64,000 bases of DNA from Megaustenia siamemsis (taxonomy: Eukaryota > Mollusca > Gastropoda > Stylommatophora > Ariophantidae). The position numbers were made by a program, and so were the translations under genes. Shown one piece after another: positions 47,909-57,580 of this stretch (within the stretch, counting starts at the first letter, position 1; each line of letters opens with the position of its first letter). The stretch lies in NCBI GenBank assembly GCA_032433765.1, contig JAVIAB010000092.1, positions 37,164,853 to 37,228,852 on the forward strand, read 5' to 3'. The notes beneath the pieces are model-generated. The model made no database searches, was not told where the DNA came from, and worked only from the letters and a program-made list of their open reading frames with translations.

Positions 47909-47988
47909 CTTGAGTGATCGCGGTGGGATGGGATGAACTTTATACATTCTCGTTTGTAGAAGGTCTTCTCTACCCATGACCTCTGGCT
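47909..47988 (-). CDS. TRPM: TRPM (melastatin) channel, 80-nt N-terminal exon
   Basis: This is the upstream exon of the same TRPM gene. The minus strand reads SQRSWVEKTFYKREC followed by IKFIPSHRDHS. In melastatin-group TRPMs (TRPM1/3/6/7 type) a SWIE...KREC...IIPS block lies directly before the Cys-rich segment found in the exon at 1098. The acceptor is good: a pyrimidine-rich tract and ttgcag at 47994-47989. The exon is 26 codons plus two bases (AG), which pair with the G of the next exon to give AGG (Arg), so the junction reads HSR-CACGR. The donor is AG|GCAAGT, a GC-type 5' splice site; the nearest GT downstream would break the frame. The Ser-Gln start in phase 0 resembles mammalian TRPM7, where Met directly precedes it, so a tiny ATG-bearing exon may lie further right. 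I could not locate one. Confidence 0.88.
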
Positions 47989-48277
47989 CTGCAACAGAAA
48001 AGAAATCTATATATATCTATATATCATAAACCATTGAGAAATCTACGAGTTATTCTGTCAATCAACTATAATAAAAATTCGCAAGTATAAAAATAGTGAG
48101 TGTACATAGTTTTTGGTTAACTTTAAGTTTCCAGTCGAACAATGGCTTTATCGAATGTTTCGGTAACAAACACCCACACGCACGCACGCACACACACACA
48201 AATTAATAAAAAAAATAAAAAATGAACAACTGTGGAGAAACACGTTATAACACATGTACAAATGAAGTGAAGTGATA

Positions 48278-48715
48278 TCACCTAAATTAGTCTTACAATT
48301 TACCAACACTGATGCTTAAGCTAGTCTTACAATGTAGCAACACAGATGTCTAAGCTAGTCTTACAATGTAGCAACAGTGATGCTTAAGCTAGTCTTACAA
48401 TGTAGCAACACAGATGTCTAAGCTAGTCTTACAATGTAGCAACAGTTATGCCTAAGCTAGTCGTGTTACAATGTATCAACGCTGATACCTAAGCTAGTCG
48501 TCTTACAATGTATCAACACAGATGTCTAAGCTAGTCTTACAATGTAGCAACAGTTATGCCTAAGCTAGTCTTACAATGTAGCAACAGTTATGCCTAAGCT
48601 AGTCTTACAATGTAGCAACACTGATACCTAAGCTAGTCGTGTTACAATGTATCAACACTGATGCCTAAGCTAGTCTTATAATGTAGTAACATTTATATTT
48701 AAACTAGTATCACCA
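48278..48715. repeat. 34-37-bp minisatellite, about 12-13 units
   Basis: Units of the form ctaagctagtcttacaatgt + agcaacagttatgc (34 bp) and longer variants with gtcgtgttacaatgtatcaa (37 bp). Two or three unit types alternate, so a higher-order arrangement is present. The repeats abut without spacers, so this is a minisatellite. Confidence 0.94.
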
Positions 48716-48756
48716 ATACATCCTGAGCAAAAATAGCAGCAGAGCGGTATTAGGAA

Positions 48757-48991
48757 AAAAAGTAAAGTGCCCCCGTCAAATGGTGTTACTGACCATAAAT
48801 TTTACAGACCTTCGGCACATGATTTTTGGGGTAAAGTGGTCGGTATTACGCCCGTACTGCTTTACTTTCCGAGGAAAAAAATCCGGTACCCATTTAAGGC
48901 TGGGTGAACCAGGAAGCTGTCGGTTGGGATCGAACCCTACCTCTTGTCCTTTGTAGTTCAGTTCACTAACCACTGAGCTATCGCGGCTTCC
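48757..48991 (-). mobile_element. Type-1 SINE, minus strand, lacking the 3' hairpin
   Basis: Head, A and B boxes (GGTTCGATCCC equivalent near 48928) and body are present on the minus strand. The TACGCCACTTGGCGTGAC hairpin block is deleted, so ATGGTCAGTAACACCAT runs straight into the GGGGGCACTTTACTTT end. Flanked by an imperfect 12-bp duplication agagCggtatta/agagTggtatta (48741-48752 and 48992-49003). Confidence 0.9.
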
Positions 48992-49003
48992 AGAGTGGTA
49001 TTA

Positions 49004-50740
49004 TAGTTGCTAAATCTGCCTATGAAAACTAAACATGTAAAAGAAGCTGTTCATTGAGTACACAACTGAAGAAAGAAGAATGTCGGTGTTGCTGTAAAAG
49101 GAGAGATACTCAAAAAAGGGAAAATACTTGTAAACTCTACACACAACTTGATGCATTACAATTAAGCACTCTATCAATTGTGCCTAACTACGTCATTTAC
49201 GTCCATCTTATATCGCACCTATCGCTTATCAATTATATGATACATTGTTATTATAATACTCTTTTCGTTCATTAGTTTTTCCAATATATTCTTCACTTGT
49301 TTTATACTCCATTATACTTAACTGTCAGAGTAACCAGAAATGTACTTCATTCTTAGAGACTTGCTACTGTTGATCATTCGATCATTTAATGCGCACCACT
49401 TACATTCACGTTCATTTTTACTGGTCTCATTTTGCACTAAGGAAAATATTTTTTTTCCACCATTTGACAGATATATATTTTTACCAGCTATTGTTATTTG
49501 CTGAATACGTGAAATGCTTTTTTACATGGCACTTTCTATTACCAATCTCCATTCTATACTTTGTACCTGATCTTATTTTAATAAGATATAACCATTGTTA
49601 GTGTTTTTGTGTGTCAAGAAGGTCTTGCTTGAACTTATTATCCAGACATTCTTTTTTTCTTTTAACAATATCCAACGAGTAACATGCACAGGAAAACAAT
49701 CACTAAAACCAGAATAAGTAGGACAAAAACAATGTAATTTTCAGTTTCAAGCAGAGAAAGCACGAAAAGACAATAAGGATTTCCAACGTTTCGCCCAAAA
49801 CTTGTCATATATATATATAGATAGGTATAGTAGAGATTGTAATAAACACTAATATTTTATAATCATATATATATATATATACATATATAGTCATAATTAT
49901 ATTCACTTAAATACAACAAATAAAATAATCAACATTTTAATAGAAAAGCAGAGTACAAAATGGGGTGAGGATCATCATTAACGGAATAGAACCATTGACA
50001 CACAGAGCGATGAAGACAAACTAGACAATTAACAAAATATCCGTAAGTACTTGTTGGAATTAAGTCAGAAACAACACAGGTGATAGTATCTATCCCCCCC
50101 CCCCCCCCCCCCCAAACCTCACTCTTTATTTCACCCAACCAAAAAATGTCACAGGAGTAATAAAAAATGAAAAAATATAAAATAAAGTAGCTTACAAAAT
50201 AGCGGGAAAAAAAGTAAACATACTTTTAAGAAATTATTTTTTTATTCAACAAATATAATTGAAGCGCTCTCCCAGTGACATCAAGATTTCCCTTCCATCC
50301 TAACTCTTTTCCTGTTGACGTCTTCACTGCTAGCGTGATGAATCTTAATCTCAATCTAGGTCTCTGACTCCTGAAATATCACCCATAATAGCTTGTTAAA
50401 AACCTTCTTTAAGAATACAATTTTTGAAGTACAGTTATTTTTCTCTTTCTTCTCCCTTCCTCTGTCATCGCCGCAGATTGACAAGGCAGTGAATAGTATA
50501 ACCACTCTAGCTGACTCACCCCATGAATATATTTCACAGAGTGTTCCAAGTCTGGTCTATACTGCATAATGCGCTTCTACTGTTTTTCACTAATCTGTGG
50601 TTGCTTTTCTTTCCTTGTCAGTCTCTTCAACTTAAAAAAACAACAATGTAACTGTTATTCTTATTTTAAAAGTTTGGTATAATAATAATAAAATGACATT
50701 TTGCTGCTTTCATGGTATGGCTTTCTTTCAATTGATTTAC
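49004..50740. other. Non-coding stretch upstream of the TRPM exon, no recognised gene
   Basis: AT-rich, with TA runs (49810-49825, 49866-49890) and a long C homopolymer (50094-50113). A GGGCGAAACGTTGG motif on the minus strand near 49782 resembles the motif at 62.35 kb (see findings). No TRPM first exon was identified. Confidence 0.4.
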
Positions 50741-50747
50741 ACAAAAG

Positions 50748-50778
<31 letters not shown>

Positions 50779-50789
50779 CCGTGCCTGCT

Positions 50790-51160
50790 GGCGTAGGTAA
50801 TCATGTCTCTTCACAACTTTCAATCTCGACACTTATTTATCATTTCTGTTGCTGACCTTCTGTCAAGTTATTCTCTTAAGCTATCTGGTATTTTTTTTCT
50901 TTGCCTCCCTCTATCTCTTCGTCCCTATATTTTTCTAGTTGTTACAATATATTCCAGCTGTTCCCTTCTCATTACATGGCCGAAAAAGCGATGATTGTTT
51001 CTTCTTAATATTGATATAGTGATATTAGCTCACTATTTGTTTTGGTCTCTTTCATAACGTTTTCATTACTCTTCTTAGCTGCCCATAGTATTCTCAACAT
51101 TCTTCGGTAAAACCACATTTCCACAGTCTCCATCGATTTTCTTGTCTGTTATCCTATTGT
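50790..51160 (-). mobile_element. LINE-P C-terminal fragment, minus strand
   Basis: On the minus strand: RKKQSSLFRPCNEKGTAGI-type palm-distal block near 51000-50930, then DRGKQ.EK.DSL and a W..DM-type terminus ending at about 50800. It is the same family as the plus-strand piece at 57.05-57.31 kb, whose terminus reads SCRDRKLWRDMITYASR. A TA run abuts the 3' end. Confidence 0.78.
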
Positions 51161-51202
51161 CGATGATTTTCTCTCTCTATCTCACTCTCTCTCTCTCTCC
51201 TC

Positions 51203-51257
51203 ACACACACACACACACGCACGCACGCACGCGCGCGCGCGCACACACACACACACT
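51203..51257. repeat. CA/GC microsatellite
   Basis: (CA)n, (CACG)n, (GC)n then (AC)n repeats. The alternating purine-pyrimidine composition could adopt Z-DNA (inference). Confidence 0.95.
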
Positions 51258-51283
51258 GTATATGCATATATATATGGTGGATA

Positions 51284-51540
51284 AAGTAAGTAAAGTACCC
51301 CCGTCACGTGCAAGTGACGTATAGGGAATATGGTGTTAGTGACCATAATTTTACAGACCTTCGGCACATGATTTTTGGGGCAATGTGGTCGGTATTACGC
51401 CCGTATCGCTTTACTTTCCCAGAAAAAAAATCCGGTACCCATTTAAGGCTGGGTGAACCCGGAAGCCGTCGATTTAGATCGAACCCTACCTCTTGTCCTT
51501 TGTAGTCCAGTTCACTAACCACTGAGCTATCGCGGCTCCC
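51284..51540 (-). mobile_element. Type-1 tRNA-derived SINE, minus strand
   Basis: Full-length copy on the minus strand with head GGGAGCCGCGATAGCTCAGT near 51540-51520, B box near 51478, the body, a hairpin variant (TACGTCACTTGCACGTGAC) and a GGGTACTTTACTTACTTT end. A possible short duplication ATATATGG is seen but lies in TA-rich sequence, so it is unsure. Confidence 0.93.
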
Positions 51541-51734
51541 ATATATGGCATTCAGGCGGCAGGGAACTTTGATGCTTTGTGTGAAAAGTGTTGCTTATTG
51601 CAGTTTCCTCAAATTCCAAGTCCGGATTGCTGCCGGAGCTAATGAGTTTAGCGCTCTGTGCGCACACCCTGAGTTGCGTTTTTAATCCGGATCGTGTTTC
51701 GATATTCTGATTGCTTACGATGTGTTGACTGTTT

Positions 51735-52335
51735 TCCATGCTACGACATCAAGCATTCTAGTATCTTATCTCTTTGTCGTCCGCGATCTCTCTTTCCCTG
51801 TATTTTGCCAGTTGTAACCTTTGTAACCCAAATTCGAACTTTCCTATTCTCATGATGTGCCCGAAAAATGTTGATTGTTTCTTTCTGATGTTTTTATAAG
51901 CTCCCTTTATGTGTTGGCCTGTTTGAGAATATCCTCATTTGTCTTTTTAGCTGTCCAGGGAACTTTCAATATTCTTCTCAGAAATCCAATCTCTATGGCC
52001 TCTAATCGTCTTTTCATTTGTCTACTGTCCACGATTCGCTTCCATAGGTCAGAATTGGCTCTACATAGCACTGATGAATTATCTTTCTCACTTTTATTGA
52101 CATACACTTACTTGTTGCATAAGACGTTTCTCATTTTGTTAAATGCTATTTTGGCCAGACCTATTCTACTTTTTATTTTTGCGGTGCATCTTCCATCTTA
52201 AGTTATTATTGTGCACAAGTACTTGATTCGTTGCGTTTGATTCAGATTTGTCCCGTTTAATTTTATGCTGCATGATGATGATTGTTTCTTCGATATTACC
52301 ATTACTTCTGCTTTCTTACTATTCAGACTGAGACC
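51735..52335 (-). mobile_element. LINE-O C-terminal fragment (RTE-like), minus strand
   Basis: Minus-strand reading: KKGLSLNSKKAEVMVISKKQ near 52330-52275, a KYL-type block, ESWTVDR-like near 52040, RRLEAIEIGFLRRILKVPWT (52010-51955), AKKTNEDILKQAN, then KKQ.TFFGHIMR near 51880-51840 and a GKRDRGRQR-type block. It resembles LINE-P and probably belongs to the same lineage. Its 5' end lies about 20 bp from the Tigger-like element. Confidence 0.82.
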
Positions 52336-52357
52336 CTTTTTCACCAATATATATATA

Positions 52358-53642
52358 CAGTAAAGTCTCGATTATCCGGAATGCTCGGGGAAGAACCCAT
52401 TCTGGATAATTGAATTTTTCTGGATAATCGAGAGTAAGAAAACAAACTCAAAATTTATGAAAAAACATGATTGAAAAATTGCAATGCTCAGAAATATTTA
52501 AATTCGTGTGACATTCACTAGCTTTCTCTATCAACATGGGTCCTGATATTGGCATTCCTTTTCTTCTTCTTTCTAAAAACCACACATAAAGGACGTCGTC
52601 GAGTTTTTCAAATTTTGGCCGTTTCATACTTCGTCTCTGGTGTATATTGTTGCTGCTTTCAGACTCCGACGCAAACTTAAACAACTCATCTTTTTGATTT
52701 CGTATGTCATATAATGTTGAAGAGGCTATGCCAAATTCAGTCATCAAAACGTTGCGATTAACGCCTTTTTCAAGTCTACTAGCGATTTCAATCTTCTGGT
52801 TCAGTGTCAATACAGTTCGCTTGCGTTTACCTTTGCGGGAAATTGAGGTGTGGTTTGCACTCGCAGAGGCCATTATTTAACACAAAAATGTATTCCGTTA
52901 AAAAGTATGCACACATGCGTTTATAGCATATCATGTATAATTTATACTGATGGAACGAATTTCAGCTTGCACAAATGTCTGAGACAAACTAACGTCAAAC
53001 TCTGTATCTTACTCTTTTTGAATTTCCAGTCGGTAATTTTGAACCCCTCCCCCTTTCTTCTCACCATCTCTATGTCACTGCACGCCGGCTGCTCAACCTT
53101 TGATTTATAATCATCAAAGTTATGGGCTCTTCAATTTTCACAAACAATACGTCTGCTTCTGTTCGGTCAGACTGTCAAACGCCATATTTTTGACAAATTC
53201 ATGACCAACTTTAGATCTAAAGCAGGCTATGAGAAAATTAAGCAAATTTGTAAAATCATGTAGATAAGTGTTTTTGGCACGACTAAGATTTCCCGACAAA
53301 AACATTTAGTCGGGGGAAAAAGTGAAGATATAGACTGTCTGTCGCTTTTACTTGGAATATTTGGAGACGCAATGTCTGGATTGAATAAAATATGTTCGCT
53401 CCTATTTGAAGTATATTACTGTAAATACACTATTGTAAACGCAATATTGTGTAATGATAGAGCCTGTAGAAGTAAGCGCAGCGCACAAACCGTGTTGTAG
53501 CGTTTTCGATTTCCGGATAAAGGCATTTAATTTAACTGAACAAAACATGATTCAAGCTTTCTCCCTATAATAATTAAAAAAAAAAAGTCCGTTAAATTGA
53601 GAATTCCGGAATAATGAGTACCGCATAATCGAGACTTTACTG
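52358..53642 (-). mobile_element. Pogo/Tigger-like DNA transposon, internally deleted (1,285 bp)
   Basis: Terminal inverted repeats begin CAGTAAAGTCTCGATTAT at both ends (52358-52375 and, reverse-complemented, 53642-53625), then diverge while keeping CCGGA-type residues. The element is flanked by TA (52356-52357 and 53643-53644), the target duplication of the Tc1/mariner/pogo group. CAGT ends with (C)TCG.nTAT are typical of Tigger/pogo. The encoded product stops within about 90 bp of the left terminus, so the DDE integrase-fold domain is gone and the element cannot move itself. Confidence 0.93.
52448..52873 (-). CDS. Tigger/CENP-B-type DNA-binding protein, 141 aa, DDE domain deleted
   Basis: This is an uninterrupted minus-strand frame from ATG (52873) to TGA (52450-52448). 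Residues 17-66 match a psq/CENP-B N-terminal helix-turn-helix: KRKRTVLTLNQKIEIASRLE, then GIASSTLYDIRNQK. Residues 85-120 match the start of the second, CENP-B/Tc5-type HTH: LDDVLYVWFLERRRKGMPIS then GPMLIEKASE. The last about 20 residues are unrelated read-through toward the terminal repeat. Full transposases of this group are about 500-600 aa, so only the DNA-binding half remains. It could act as a DNA-binding repressor of related elements, or be unexpressed; neither can be told from sequence. Confidence 0.82.
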   Translation of the reverse strand: MASASANHTSISRKGKRKRTVLTLNQKIEIASRLEKGVNRNVLMTEFGIASSTLYDIRNQKDELFKFASESESSNNIHQRRSMKRPKFEKLDDVLYVWFLERRRKGMPISGPMLIEKASECHTNLNISEHCNFSIMFFHKF

Positions 53643-53666
53643 TATATATATATATATATATATATA

Positions 53667-53724
<58 letters not shown>

Positions 53725-53725
53725 T
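53643..53725. repeat. (TA)n microsatellite
   Basis: About 80 bp of TA repeats abutting the Tigger-like element, partly duplicated as its TA target. Confidence 0.97.
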
Positions 53726-53995
53726 CCCGTGTGTTACCGGGGCCTCATTATGAGGGAAGTAAAGAATAGTGACACTGTGACCTTCCAGGCAAGTTGTAAA
53801 AGACGACTAAAGAGGTTGATTGATGGCTTGACAAGCTGTCATTATAAAAATGCATTGTTATGGAAAAAGATCCATAGATTTTAGAAGCAGCGATCTCTGC
53901 AATATGTGCCAATTTGGCCCCGAAGGTTTCTGGTTTTGAGATTGTGGTTCTGTCCTATGTGCCGTCTTCGGCTCGAAAGGACAATAGATATAAAT
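53726..53995. other. Unassigned sequence with a possible LINE 3' motif
   Basis: Positions 53954-53984 read tatgtgccgtcttcggctcg then aaaggaca, similar to the 3' end of LINE F (ctatgggccggctacggcta then gaaaggcc). It may be a 3' end of a related LINE; the rest is unrecognised. Confidence 0.35.
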
Positions 53996-56790
53996 ACTGA
54001 TACAAAGAGAGCTACAAAAATATATAAGTAACCATTGGACATACATTGATAGGATTATACTACTCAAGTTGAAAGCAAAACCATTCGACATAGCAATAAT
54101 ACAGAAATATGCACCTACTCAAGACTACACAGATTAACAAATAAAGACATACTTGAAGACCTAAATAAAGTGATGAAGCAAGTGAAATCTTCAGACATCT
54201 TGATTGTAATGAGTGACATGAACGCTAAAGTAGGAAAAGGTGGATATAAGACCATTATAGGAAATCATGGTTTAGGAAAACGAAATGACAGAGGAGAAAG
54301 ATTAATACAATTCTGTGAAGAAAACAGGCTGATAATATGTAACACCTACTTTGAGCAAGAGAAAAGGAAACTATACACATAGCCCTGGAGATAAGAAGAG
54401 GAATCAAATAGATTACATAATGATAAAAGAAAGGTTCCGTAACAGCGTAAAGAAAGCCAAAACCTACCCAGGAGCAGATATTAATTCAGACACATACTAG
54501 AAGCTGCTAGAAGAAGGAATTGAACAATACAGAAGAGAAAATCCTGATGAAAAAGTAACAACCAAATGGCAATACATAAAGAAAAGCATACAAGAAACCT
54601 GCGAAACCTTACCCAAAAGAGAAAAGAACAAAAAACAAAAATGGATAACTAACACAATCTTAGAAAAAATGGAAGAAAGGAGACAAGCGAAGAACACTTC
54701 GCAATACAATAAAATAGATAATGAGATACGCAAAATGTGCAAAAAGGCGAAAGAAGACTGGCTCAGCCAAAAATGTATAGAAATAGAAACTAGGGAAAGC
54801 AAACAAGACTTAAGAGGAATGCACACAGAAATAAGAGAATGACTAATAAAAATAAAAAAACCCACAGAAGGTGGATGCATTGCAGACAAAAAAGGAAAAT
54901 GCTAACAGGCAATAAAGATATTATAGATAGATGGCAGGAATATATAACAGAACTATTTCAGGATCAAAGGACAAGAAACAAGTTATAAAATGTACATCAG
55001 GCTATAAAATCTTAAAATCTGAGGTGGAAAAAGCTATAAAAAGAATGAAAAAGGGAAAAGCAGCAGGACCTGACAGCATACAGATAGATGTGATACAGGC
55101 ACTAGAAGAATTTTGGCATTGAAGTGATTACAGACATATGCAACGACATATACCTTACAGGATACATACAAAATAAACTAAAAACATCAACTTTCATTGC
55201 ATTGCCTAAAAAGAATGGTGCGGTTGAATGCAGTGACTTTAGAACAATAAGTTTAATGAGCCATGTTACAAAAATCTTGCTAAAAGTTATACAAGGAAGG
55301 ATTCAGAACAAAATCAATACAGAATTAGATGAGCAGCAATTTGGATATAGGAAAATAGCGGGACAAAAGAAGCCATATTCTGCATGAGAATATTAATCGG
55401 AAAATACACAGAAGTAAACAAACCAATATATGCCTGCTTCATAGACTACACCAAAGCTTTTGATAGAGTACACCACAAACAACTTATAGAATGCCTAAAA
55501 GAGATATATCTAGATGACACGGACATACAACTAATATGTAATCTATACTGGGAGCAAACAGCAATAATAAAATATAACAAAGAGAACTCTACACCCATTG
55601 ATATAAAAAGAGGGGTAAGACAGGGATGCATCCTATCACCAAGCTTGTTCAATCTATACACTGAGCAAATTTTTAAAAACATCACAGATATACCAGGCCT
55701 ACAAATTAATGGAAAGATAATCAATAACCTAAGATATGCTGACGATTCTGTACTACTCGCAGAAAATCCTACAGATCTACAACAATTACTTCATGAAATA
55801 AACATGACAAGCAAAAAATATGGACTAGATATGAATATCAAAAGAGCCGCGATAGCTCAGTGGTTAGTGAACTGGACTACAAAGGACAATGGGTAGAGTT
55901 CGATCCCAACCGACGGCTTCCGGGTTCACCCAGCCTTAAATGGGTACCGGATTTTTTTCTTGGAAAGTAAAGCAGCACGGGCGTAATACTGACCACATTA
56001 CCCCAAAAATCATGTGCTGAAGGTCTGTAAAATATAGGGTCACTAACACCATATTTCCCTATACGCCACTTGGCGTGACGGGGGTACTTTACTTTTTTTT
56101 AATGAATATCAAAAAGACTAAAACTATTATCATAAACAAAGACGATACTCAAAACCCACAAATGGATATCAAAATAGAAGGAATAGACCTGGAGACAGTT
56201 CAGAACTACAACTACCTTGGACATCTATAACCAGTGATGGAAAATCTACAACTGAAATAAACAAAAGAATAGGAATGGCAAAAAGTAATTTTATTGCCAT
56301 GAAGAACATACTAACATCAAAACAAATAACACCAAGGCCAAAACTAAGAATAGCAAAATGTTACATCTTCTCAATATTCCTATATGGTGCAGAAACATGA
56401 ACATTAGACAAGAAAACAGAACAGAAAAATGAAGCCTTTGAATTGTGGATATATAGAAGAATAGGTAGAGTTGGATGGAAGGAAAAGAAAACAAACGATG
56501 AAGTCTTAAAACAACTAAAAATGAAAAGAGAACTACTAAGCATAATTCAAACAAGACAAATGCGATTTTTGGGCCATGTTAAAAGACACAACAGCCTACT
56601 AAAAGTAATCCTGGAAGGGAAAATACAAGGTAAAAGAGGCAGACCAAGACTAACATGGACGAGTAACATCAAAAGATGGACAAATTAGCCTATGACAACC
56701 TGCACCATCAAAGCAAGAGACAGAGCAGAATGGAGCTCCATGGTAGCCAACCTTCGTTGCGGAGAAGGCACTCGATGATGATATATATAT
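53996..56790 (+). mobile_element. RTE/BovB-like LINE copy B, most complete copy, split by a SINE
   Basis: Same family as copies A and C but longer at the 5' end. Endonuclease block: AKPFDIAIIQKYAPTQD (about 54070-54120), VMSDMNAKVGKGGYKTIIGN (about 54208-54267), HGLGKRNDRGERLIQF, then a RNQIDYI block (about 54402-54422). RT: KAAGPDSIQIDVI (55057-55095), FIDYTKAFDRVHH (55438-55476), RQGCILSPSLFNLY (55618-55659), RYADDSVLLAE with intact YADD (55731-55763). A SINE at 55844-56101 splits the ORF. C-terminal: RIGRVGWKEKKTNDEVLKQ (56459-56515), RFLGHVKRHNSLLKVILEGK (56561-56620), CGEGT then GATGATGATA. Frameshifts and stops are present, so it is inactive. An 8-bp ATATAAAT at both ends (53988-53995, 56791-56798) may be the target duplication, but lies in AT-rich sequence. 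Confidence 0.87.
55844..56101 (+). mobile_element. Type-1 tRNA-derived SINE, nested in LINE copy B
   Basis: Full-length: GAGCCGCGATAGCTCAGTGG head, B box AGTTCGATCCC (one change), AGCCTTAAATGGGTACC, AAAGCAGCACGGGCG, CACTAACACCATATTTCCC, TACGCCACTTGGCGTGACGG and a TACTTTACTTTTTTTTA end. It has a perfect 13-bp duplication ATGAATATCAAAA (55831-55843 and 56102-56114), which is LINE B coding sequence (MNIK..). Confidence 0.97.
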
Positions 56791-57054
56791 ATATAAATGC
56801 GACAGAAAGATAGAGATGTTTGTCAGTATCAGATTATATAAAAAAAAAAACCACCAGCTGCATAAGCTGCTAACATACATTCCATATAATGGGTATGTCA
56901 AACATCACATTATTAACTCTAACATCGTCATTAATTAGTACATTGTGAATAAATAAAGGTGAATGATCACAATATGAAGGAAAGCCTTGCTGGAACGGTT
57001 ATATTAAGGCCATATATACTCCACAAAATAAAATGTGTATAGTTCACTTTGAGG

Positions 57055-57312
57055 TCAAAGCAAAAAGAGAGCTAATTTCCAATATTAGGAAGAAACAATC
57101 ATTATTTTTTGGCCATATAATGAGAAGAGAACAACTGGAATAAATTGAGGGACGAAGAGATAGAGGGAAGTAAACAGAAAAAATAACAGACAGCTTAAAA
57201 GAATGGCTTGGCAGAAGGTCAACAACAGAAATGATAAATAGCTGCCGAGATCGAAAGTTATGGAGAGACATGATCACCTACGCCAGTAGGCCCGGTACTT
57301 GATGATGATGAT
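57055..57312 (+). mobile_element. LINE-P C-terminal fragment, plus strand
   Basis: Reading: RKKQSLFFGHIMRREQLE near 57090-57140, GRRDRGK near 57150, then an EWLGRRSTTEMINSCRDRKL segment (57205-57260), WRDMITYASRPGT and a GATGATGATGAT tail. It is the same family as 50.8-51.2 kb, on the opposite strand. The 5' truncation lies near 57055. Confidence 0.85.
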
Positions 57313-57339
57313 AGTTCACTTTGAACATTAGTACGTGCG

Positions 57340-57580
57340 TTATGGGAAGATGGACGGACGGACGGACAGACAGACAGATAGATAGAGTGACAGAGGCAGG
57401 GAAAGAGACAGAGAAGGGAAAGAGACAGAGAAAAGGGGAGTGGGGGGGGGGGGGGCAAGACAGAGAGAGTGGGAAGAAGAGAAGTGCTAGTATGTAAATA
57501 AAAATACTTTTGCTAGCTAGTTGTGGAATGAGAGAGAGACAGAGAGAAGAGGAGAGAGGTAGAAAGCGCGAGAAAGGATA
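57340..57580. repeat. Purine-rich simple repeats (GGAC, GACA, GAGA, G-run)
   Basis: (GGAC)n, (AGAC)n, GATA, GAGA and a G homopolymer (57426-57445), with short unique spacers. Pro/Ser/Leu-rich open frames here are not genes. Confidence 0.9.

Noticed and set aside
48278..48715. CRISPR-like array of 34-37-bp repeats
   Set aside because: Repeats abut directly with no unique spacers, there are no cas genes, and the context is eukaryotic; it is a minisatellite.
53643..53725. Possible TATA-type promoter cluster
   Set aside because: It is a plain TA microsatellite; no start-site evidence.
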